Origin: Planctomycetota bacterium
GTDB lineage: Bacteria; Planctomycetota; Phycisphaerae; UBA1845
Assembly: GCA_022567365.1 (NCBI GenBank)
Contig: JADFHG010000209.1
Coordinates: 1 to 6,836, forward strand
DNA: 6,836 nt
Direction of reading: 5' to 3'
The notes below the pieces were generated by a model that did no database searches, had not been told where the DNA came from, and saw nothing but the letters and a program-made list of their open reading frames with translations. Positions 1 to 4,469 of the stretch are shown here, piece after piece. How positions within the stretch are numbered: the first letter of the stretch is position 1; the number at the start of each line of letters is the position of its first letter. The translations under genes were made by a program, and so were the position numbers.

Positions 1-318
1 CACGGGCAGGACTATGCGATCCGCCTGGCCATCGCGTCGCACCCGAACGGCAAGTTCGCCGTGGAAGCCACGAACCGCTACGTCCGCTGGGGCGCGAGCC
101 CGCGCGCCGTGCAGGCGCTCACCCTATCCGCCAAGCTGCACGCCATGCTCGACGGGCGATTCAACACGAGTTTCGACGACGTGAAACGCAACTACCTGCC
201 GGCGATGCGCCATCGAGTCCTGTTAAACTTCGAGGGGGAAGCCGAGGGTATGACAACCGACGACGTACTCGGGCAAATCCTCGAGCAAACGCCGACGATG
301 GCTGACGTGGCGGCGTGA
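1..318 (+). CDS. MoxR-family AAA+ ATPase, C-terminal part (5' end outside window)
   Basis: The frame is open from base 1 and ends at TGA 316-318, giving about 105 residues. They match the helical lid domain that closes MoxR AAA+ ATPases: NRYVRWGASPRAVQAL is the conserved segment carrying the sensor-2 type arginine, followed by AKLHAMLDGRFNTSFDDV and the closing RHRVLLNFEGEAEG. The Walker A and B motifs lie upstream of the window and cannot be checked. MoxR ATPases are cytoplasmic and are thought to act as chaperones that help VWA-domain partners fold or load metal; the DUF58 and VWA genes that follow on the same strand are the expected partners. GTG 61-63 is an internal valine codon, not the start, because the conserved sequence continues upstream of it without a stop (QDYAIRLAIASHPNG). 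The family call is firm; the specific substrate is not known. Confidence 0.93.
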   Translation, partial: HGQDYAIRLAIASHPNGKFAVEATNRYVRWGASPRAVQALTLSAKLHAMLDGRFNTSFDDVKRNYLPAMRHRVLLNFEGEAEGMTTDDVLGQILEQTPTMADVAA

Positions 319-350
319 GCGGTCGTGGGAATCGCGAACCGCGGGTGGTG

Positions 351-388
351 AACGATGTCGGTGCGAGTGAACAATATCGGTGCGCGTG
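351..388. repeat. Imperfect 19-bp tandem repeat
   Basis: Two adjacent 19-base units, 351-369 and 370-388, agree at 16 of 19 positions; both contain TCGGTGCG. They lie 33 bases after the MoxR stop, in the gap before the DUF58 gene. No function can be assigned. It could be a protein-binding site or simply remnant sequence. Confidence 0.4.
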
Positions 389-393
389 TACGA

Positions 394-408
394 AACAGGT
401 GACCTGTT
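394..408. promoter_or_regulatory. 15-bp perfect palindrome, possible operator
   Basis: AACAGGTGACCTGTT is a perfect 7+1+7 inverted repeat lying about 160 bases before the DUF58 start. Short symmetric sites like this are often bound by dimeric regulators, but no promoter elements around it could be recognised with confidence and no regulator is encoded nearby. The symmetry is seen directly; the operator role is a guess. Confidence 0.25.
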
Positions 409-441
409 GCAGGGATTCATAATTACCGACGTTCTTGCAAA

Positions 442-501
442 CCGAACCGCGACCGTAAGGGAGCGGACCCGGGAATCCGCTCCCCTACGGTCGCGGTTCG
501 G
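442..501. repeat. Long palindromic intergenic element (26-bp arms)
   Basis: Arms 442-467 and 476-501 are reverse complements at 25 of 26 positions; the only mismatch is A458 opposite C485. They enclose the 8-base loop CCCGGGAA. A second short pair, CTTGCA 434-439 and TGCAAG 508-513, extends the stem across an uneven internal loop. No run of T follows the stem, so it is not a standard intrinsic terminator, and the near-perfect symmetry means it would fold equally on either strand. It lies between the MoxR and DUF58 genes, 66 bases before the latter. Size and form fit a dispersed palindromic repeat of the REP or MITE kind. It might also dampen or process the transcript between the two genes. 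Confidence 0.75.
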
Positions 502-567
502 ATAAGATGCAAGCAGCGCGCCAAAACACACTAGAGCAATCGATCCGCGGGAACGCACGAACAACAC

Positions 568-1470
568 ATGGCCGTAATCACACAGAAACAATCCGATGAA
601 CTCCTCGATCCTGAGTTCACGACCAAGCTCGATCAGCTCGAGTTGATCAGCCGCAAGATCTTCGTGGGCAAGATGCGCGGTGAACGGCGGAGCAAGCGCC
701 GCGGAGAGTCGGTCGAGTTCGCCGACTATCGAAACTACGTCTTCGGCGACGACCTGCGCCATCTCGATTGGAACATCTACGCCCGCCTCGATAGCCTGTT
801 CATCAAGCTCTTTCTCGAGGAGGAGGATCTGCTCGTGACGGTGCTGCTCGACGTCTCGAAGAGCATGGATTGGGGCAACCCCCACAAAGGCCTCTACGCC
901 CGCAGGGTCGCGGCGGCCATCGCCTACATCGGCTTGGCCAACTACGATCGCGTCAGCCTGTTCGCCTATTCCAACGGGCTGCGCGGCGAACTCGTCGGCG
1001 TGCGCGGTCGGCGCCTCATGTTCAAGGCGATCGAGTTTCTCACGAACGTCCCCTACGCGGGACCGAGCCATTTCGAGCTCGCCGCGAAGCAGTTCGCGAT
1101 CCGCCAGCCGCAACGGGGCATCGTGCTGATATTGAGCGATTTTTTCGACAAGGGCGGCTACGAGCAGGCGATGCGCTACCTTGTCGGCAGAAACTACGAC
1201 CTATACACGATTCAGATTCTCAGCCCCGAGGAGATCGAACCGACGTTGACCGGCGACGTCAAACTCGTCGACGTCGAGGATGACGACACGGCCGAGGTCA
1301 CGGTCAGCCGCGCGCTGATCAACCGCTATAAGAAAAACCTCCAGGCCTATTGCGGCGATTTTCGGGAGTATTGCACAAGGCGAGGCGTAAACTACATGTT
1401 CACCAGCACGGAGATACCGTTCGACGAAGTGATCATGTCGTACTTCCGCAAACGCGGGCTGATTCGGTGA
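568..1470 (+). CDS. DUF58 family protein (MoxR partner with VWA-like domain)
   Basis: This 300-residue protein is complete. The DUF58 signature lies at residues 37-86: MRGERRSKRRGESVEF, then ADYRNYVFGDDLRHLDWN and the acidic end LFLEEEDL. A VWA-like fold follows, with the metal-site motif D95-x-S97-x-S99 (LLDVSKSMDWG) and a later LILSDFFD around D191. There is no signal peptide or membrane helix, so it should be cytoplasmic or peripheral. The length is usual for the short form of the family. ATG 568 fits the family N-terminus; the nearest purine-rich stretch (GGGAA 549-553) is too far upstream to be a good ribosome site. DUF58 proteins are nearly always encoded beside moxR and VWA genes and are taken to work with the MoxR ATPase, but their biochemical role is unknown. 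Unusually, the gene has long gaps on both sides instead of tight operon spacing. Confidence 0.93.
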   Translation: MAVITQKQSDELLDPEFTTKLDQLELISRKIFVGKMRGERRSKRRGESVEFADYRNYVFGDDLRHLDWNIYARLDSLFIKLFLEEEDLLVTVLLDVSKSMDWGNPHKGLYARRVAAAIAYIGLANYDRVSLFAYSNGLRGELVGVRGRRLMFKAIEFLTNVPYAGPSHFELAAKQFAIRQPQRGIVLILSDFFDKGGYEQAMRYLVGRNYDLYTIQILSPEEIEPTLTGDVKLVDVEDDDTAEVTVSRALINRYKKNLQAYCGDFREYCTRRGVNYMFTSTEIPFDEVIMSYFRKRGLIR

Positions 1471-1497
1471 ATACGATCGATTTAGGTGAATACAGTC

Positions 1498-1632
1498 TAT
1501 CAGCCTGTCCCAAAACTATGAACTGTATGCATGGCACCGGTTTTCAACCGGTGAAAGCAGGTGTGGCACCGGCTAATAGCCGGTGATAATACGGGCTATT
1601 AGCCCGTGCCACACTTGTTCAACAGGCTGGTA
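1498..1632. repeat. 135-bp MITE-like element with three small hairpins
   Basis: The ends 1498-1508 and 1622-1632 are inverted repeats matching at 10 of 11 positions, around the core CAGCCTGT/ACAGGCTG, and both begin or end with TA. Inside are three tight hairpins: 1535-1553 (8-bp arms CACCGGTT/AACCGGTG, 3-base loop), 1567-1585 (9-bp arms CACCGGCTA/TAGCCGGTG, 1-base centre) and 1591-1607 (8-bp arms ACGGGCTA/TAGCCCGT, 1-base centre). A further 9-bp pair, GTGTGGCAC 1561-1569 and GTGCCACAC 1606-1614, encloses the second hairpin. The element fills most of the gap between the DUF58 and VWA genes, ending 28 bases before the VWA start. No protein is encoded in it. It looks like a non-autonomous mobile or REP-type repeat; a terminator is unlikely since no T-run follows. 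Confidence 0.7.
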
Positions 1633-1648
1633 GGGATTTGAACAAGAT

Positions 1649-1652
1649 GAGG
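1649..1652 (+). promoter_or_regulatory. Ribosome binding site supporting a TTG start
   Basis: GAGG (within GATGAGGCG) sits 8 bases before TTG 1661. This spacing, together with the family-typical N-terminus beginning exactly there (MNFLSPG), fixes TTG as the start of the VWA gene. Confidence 0.7.
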
Positions 1653-1660
1653 CGAATCGA

Positions 1661-3715
1661 TTGAATTTCCTTAGCCCGGGCACCATCGCGATCGCAGCCG
1701 CGCTGACGGTCCCGCCGCTGGTCGCGCTCTATTTCCTCAAGCTCAAGCGAGAGGTCCACGCGGTGTCTTCCACGATGTTATGGAAGCGCGCCGTCCAGGA
1801 TCTGCACGTCAATTCGCCGTTTCAGCGCCTTCGCAGCAATCTTCTGTTGTTCTTGCAGCTTCTCCTGCTGTGCATCGCGGTGGTCGCGCTGGGGCAGCCG
1901 ATGTGCAAGACGGTCGAAACCAACGAATCGACGTACATCATCATGATCGACCAATCGGCGTCGATGAACGTCCTCGAGGCCGACGGAAAGACCCGCCTGG
2001 AACGGGCCAAGGAGCAGGCCAAACGCACCATCGAGGGCATGCCCGATGACGGTCGCGCAATGGTGATCGCGTTTTGCGATCGCGCGACCGTGGTGTCGTC
2101 CTTCGACACCGACAAGACCGCGCTGGCGCGGAAGATCGACTCGATCGAGCCGACCCAGAGCTCGACCGCGCTGGGCGAAGCGATGAGTCTTGCCGAGGCC
2201 TATACGCAGAACATCATCATCGGCACGGAGGAGACAGGCGGCGACATCGCACCCGAAACAACCGCGCCGCCCGCGTCGGTCTTCCTGTTCACCGACGGAC
2301 GCGTCGCCGACGCGGAGCTGGTGTCGTTGCAGAGTTTCGACGTGGCCAAGATGACCGTGCAGAGCGTCGGCACCCGAGCGGACAACGTCGGCATCATCGC
2401 CATGGACGCCCGCCGCAGCTACGAACGGCCGGAAATCCTCGAAGTGGCGGCGACCGTGCAAAACTTCGGTCCGGACCCGATCACCTTTGACGCGGTGCTC
2501 TATGTGGACGGCGACAACCTCGACGTCCAAACCGTCGAACTCCCCGGTGCCCCGAGAATCGACGATGAAACAGCCGGTTCGCCCGCGCCCGAGGTCGGCG
2601 GCGCGTCCGATGACGCCTCCGACGCGGCGGACACCATCCAAGTCATTGCCTTTGATCCGGTGGAGTTCAGCGGTGGTGGCGTCGTCGAGGTCGCACTGCG
2701 CACGCAGGACGCCCTCGACGCGGACAATCGTGCATGGACCGTGGTGCCTTCTCCGCGGCACGTGCGGGTCCTGTTGGTCACCCCGGGCAACCTGTTCCTG
2801 GAGAAGGTGCTCGGCACGCTTCCACTTGATTTCGAGACGATGACCGCCGCCGAATACGAGGCCGCGCCGGACGAAAAGCTGCTCGACGGTCAGCGCAGCA
2901 CGTTCGACGTCGTGATCATGGACACGCACTCCACCGACCGTCTGCCGCACGGCAACTACCTGTTCTGGGGTTCGGTCCCGCTCATCGACGGCGTCGCGCT
3001 GGGCGAGGAAATCAAGGACGAGGTCATATTCAATTGGGACGAGACGCACCCCGTCCTGCGCTACGTTGCGGCCGAGACCATCAGCGTGAATGTATGGCGC
3101 CGTTTGATCGTGCCTACCGAAACGGTGTCGATCATTGACGGACAGACGTCGCCCGTTCTGTGTTATCTCGCGCGCGATGCGAGTCAGTTTCTCATCTCCG
3201 CGTTTCCGCTGATTGCCGAGACCGATCTCGGCGAACCCTATATGAACACGACGTGGGTGACGCAGGTCGACTTCGTCGTGTTCATGCAAAACGCGATACA
3301 GTTCCTCTCCTCAAACGTCGCAACGCGGGGGAGAAAGGGCGTCTCCCCAGGTGATCCGATCACACTTCCGGTCCCGGAGGGCACGAAGTGGATCAATATT
3401 CGCCGACCGGACAACTCCGTCGATCGCGTGCCCACTGCCGGCTATCAGACCGCGCACTACGCGAGAACCAGGCAGGTCGGGGTCTATCGGGCCGAGCCCG
3501 GCGTCGCCGGCGACGACGTCTTTACCGTCAACCTCTTCGACCCCGTCGAAAGCCGAGTCGAACCGGCAAAGACGCTGACCATCGGATCCGCCTCGGTCGA
3601 GGCGAAGTCCGGCACGATCGAAGTCAACCAGCCGATGTGGTCCTATTTCCTTATTGCCTTCCTCGTCGTCCTGATGTTCGAGTGGGTCGTCTACAACAAA
3701 CGTGTTTTCGTCTGA
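1661..3715 (+). CDS. Membrane-anchored VWA protein with BatA-type N-terminus
   Basis: The protein has 684 residues. The N-terminus is the BatA (aerotolerance regulator N-terminal) type: a first helix at about 5-26, the motif FLKLKREVHAVSSTMLWKR with the following FQRLRSN, and a second helix at about 59-79. A VWA domain spans about 91-235 with a full metal site: D97-Q-S99-A-S101, T169 in QSSTALGEAM, and D212 in LFTDGR. An Ig-like or CARDB-like stretch follows (EVAATVQNFGPDP, 261-273), interrupted by an Ala/Asp/Ser/Glu-rich linker near 300-325. An alpha/beta region starts at RHVRVLLVTPGN (366-377), and a last helix lies at about 660-678. The VWA domain would face the periplasm or cell surface between membrane anchors. 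TTG 1661 is the start. The protein is the likely client or partner of the upstream MoxR and DUF58 proteins. The exact role (envelope stress, complex assembly) is not shown by the sequence. Confidence 0.9.
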   Translation: MNFLSPGTIAIAAALTVPPLVALYFLKLKREVHAVSSTMLWKRAVQDLHVNSPFQRLRSNLLLFLQLLLLCIAVVALGQPMCKTVETNESTYIIMIDQSASMNVLEADGKTRLERAKEQAKRTIEGMPDDGRAMVIAFCDRATVVSSFDTDKTALARKIDSIEPTQSSTALGEAMSLAEAYTQNIIIGTEETGGDIAPETTAPPASVFLFTDGRVADAELVSLQSFDVAKMTVQSVGTRADNVGIIAMDARRSYERPEILEVAATVQNFGPDPITFDAVLYVDGDNLDVQTVELPGAPRIDDETAGSPAPEVGGASDDASDAADTIQVIAFDPVEFSGGGVVEVALRTQDALDADNRAWTVVPSPRHVRVLLVTPGNLFLEKVLGTLPLDFETMTAAEYEAAPDEKLLDGQRSTFDVVIMDTHSTDRLPHGNYLFWGSVPLIDGVALGEEIKDEVIFNWDETHPVLRYVAAETISVNVWRRLIVPTETVSIIDGQTSPVLCYLARDASQFLISAFPLIAETDLGEPYMNTTWVTQVDFVVFMQNAIQFLSSNVATRGRKGVSPGDPITLPVPEGTKWINIRRPDNSVDRVPTAGYQTAHYARTRQVGVYRAEPGVAGDDVFTVNLFDPVESRVEPAKTLTIGSASVEAKSGTIEVNQPMWSYFLIAFLVVLMFEWVVYNKRVFV

Positions 3716-3923
3716 GCGCGACGCATCGCGGCGAAGGCGAAGCCAACGATGCGCTGCCCGCGATCGAGACGGCCCCGCCGACCCTGCTCGCGCCCATGAT
3801 CTCGATTTCGGATTTGTATGCGGTGTGCTCCGCCGTCCGCGTGTCCGTGCCGACGGTGTACCGGACCCATTCCTCACACTCGAGGGTCAACGTGACCCGC
3901 TCGATCTCGCATGCACTCTTGAC
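3716..3923 (-). pseudogene. In-frame continuation of the small membrane-protein gene beyond TAG
   Basis: Reading on from the TAG at 3926-3924 in the same frame gives VKSACEIERVTLTLECEEWV, then RYTVGTDTRTAEHTAYKSEIEI. This looks like genuine protein: balanced composition, alternating beta-strand pattern, and an ECEE...GTDT...H..Y arrangement like the extracytoplasmic part of DUF3592-style proteins. The frame stays open to a stop at 3653-3651, but its last part is antisense to the VWA gene and turns Arg/Cys-rich, so the true C-terminus is probably lost. One base change (TAG to CAG) would restore a single longer protein with the 3924-4274 gene. The reading frame and stop are seen; the homology is from memory of the family and untested. 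A sequencing error at 3924-3926 is an alternative. Confidence 0.5.
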
Positions 3924-4274
3924 CTATTGATCGAATTCGACGTCGAAGTGCTCGCCGAGACGGAGCGGCAAGCGCGGCAACGTCAGTGCGACCGGCCCGA
4001 GACGACGCTTCGCGAGGACGCCTTGGATGATCAGAACGACCGCGCCGATCAACGTGCCCACGCCGACCAGAAGAAACGGCGCGAAGAACAAGTACGTCCA
4101 ATTGAACCCGTCGTTGTTCACGGCGAAGAGGATGAACATCGGCCACGTGATGGCGTTCCAGATGATCGCGAAGACCATCATGACGACGCCCTTCTTCGAT
4201 TGCCCGGAATGCTCGGTCAGCCGAACGCGACCGTCCGCGAGGCGTTCGAGGGTTTTCTTGTTGACGTGGGCCAT
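3924..4274 (-). CDS. Small two-helix membrane protein, DUF3592-like, probably truncated
   Basis: The 116-residue protein begins MAHVNKKTLERLADGRVRL. A hydrophilic N-terminus is followed by helix 1 at about 29-51 (VVMMVFAIIWNAITWPMFIL), a short polar loop with NNDGFNW, and helix 2 at about 62-86 (LFFAPFLLVGVGTLIGAVV). A basic AKRRLGP stop-transfer segment precedes the tail LRLGEHFDVEFDQ. This arrangement resembles DUF3592-type inner-membrane proteins, which normally continue into a beta-rich domain; here a TAG ends the frame just where that would begin. ATG 4274 was chosen because the conserved-looking sequence starts there; ATG 4352 is in frame upstream but adds a low-complexity stretch. No good ribosome site is seen, only GGGG 11 bases upstream. 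The gene is convergent with the VWA gene and divergent from the TIR gene. Function is unknown. If the TAG is real, the product may be non-functional. Confidence 0.65.
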   Translation of the reverse strand: MAHVNKKTLERLADGRVRLTEHSGQSKKGVVMMVFAIIWNAITWPMFILFAVNNDGFNWTYLFFAPFLLVGVGTLIGAVVLIIQGVLAKRRLGPVALTLPRLPLRLGEHFDVEFDQ

Positions 4275-4349
4275 GGCCGCGGACGCCCCGGCGTCGTCGG
4301 GTCGTATCGGACCCAACCCCCCCGAACCGCGTTTTACCCGTGGAAGCGC

Positions 4350-4361
4350 CATGGCGCCATG
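4350..4361. promoter_or_regulatory. 12-bp perfect palindrome in the divergent region
   Basis: CATGGCGCCATG is a perfect even palindrome between the divergent small membrane-protein gene and the TIR gene. It could be a regulator binding site shared by both, or chance in GC-rich DNA. The rest of 4275-4469 contains no recognisable gene; the only other signal seen is the promoter candidate at 4432-4460. Confidence 0.2.
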
Positions 4362-4431
4362 ATGGTACCGAGGGGGTTCGCGGTCAATCATCGTGGTTGG
4401 GGAGGCGCATCCTGATCCGAACCGCATGCGT

Positions 4432-4460
4432 TTGACGTTCCCATAAGTTGCACTCACAAT
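4432..4460 (+). promoter_or_regulatory. Candidate sigma-70 type promoter of the TIR gene
   Basis: TTGACG at 4432-4437 matches five of six bases of the -35 consensus. After a 17-base spacer, CACAAT at 4455-4460 matches four of six bases of the -10 consensus. Transcription would start near 4467, only a few bases before ATG 4470, so the message would be leaderless or nearly so. That agrees with the lack of any Shine-Dalgarno sequence before this ATG. An 8-bp palindrome, CGCATGCG 4423-4430, lies just upstream of the -35 box. Confidence 0.4.
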
Positions 4461-4469
4461 CCAATCAGC

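Noticed and set aside
442..501. Intrinsic terminator after the MoxR gene
   Set aside because: The stem is strong but no U-tract follows on either strand, and it sits 124 bases after the stop.
223..1113. 296-codon - strand open frame
   Set aside because: It is antisense to the DUF58 gene and crosses the long palindrome; low-complexity Arg/Asp/Val composition.
1466..1493. 9-bp direct repeat GGTGAATAC at 1466-1474 and 1485-1493
   Set aside because: Two short copies, one overlapping the DUF58 stop codon, are not enough to claim a site or a target duplication.
1350..1586. 78-codon + strand open frame running into the hairpin cassette
   Set aside because: It overlaps the DUF58 gene in another frame and ends inside non-coding repeats.
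1778..3289. 503-codon open frame on the - strand
   Set aside because: It lies wholly antisense to the VWA gene, is rich in Arg, His and Asp, has no recognisable motif, and is the usual shadow frame of GC-rich coding DNA.
3924..3926. TAG recoding (readthrough or pyrrolysine)
   Set aside because: No stem-loop or recoding signal was seen after the codon and no supporting genes are in the window; mutation or sequencing error is simpler.
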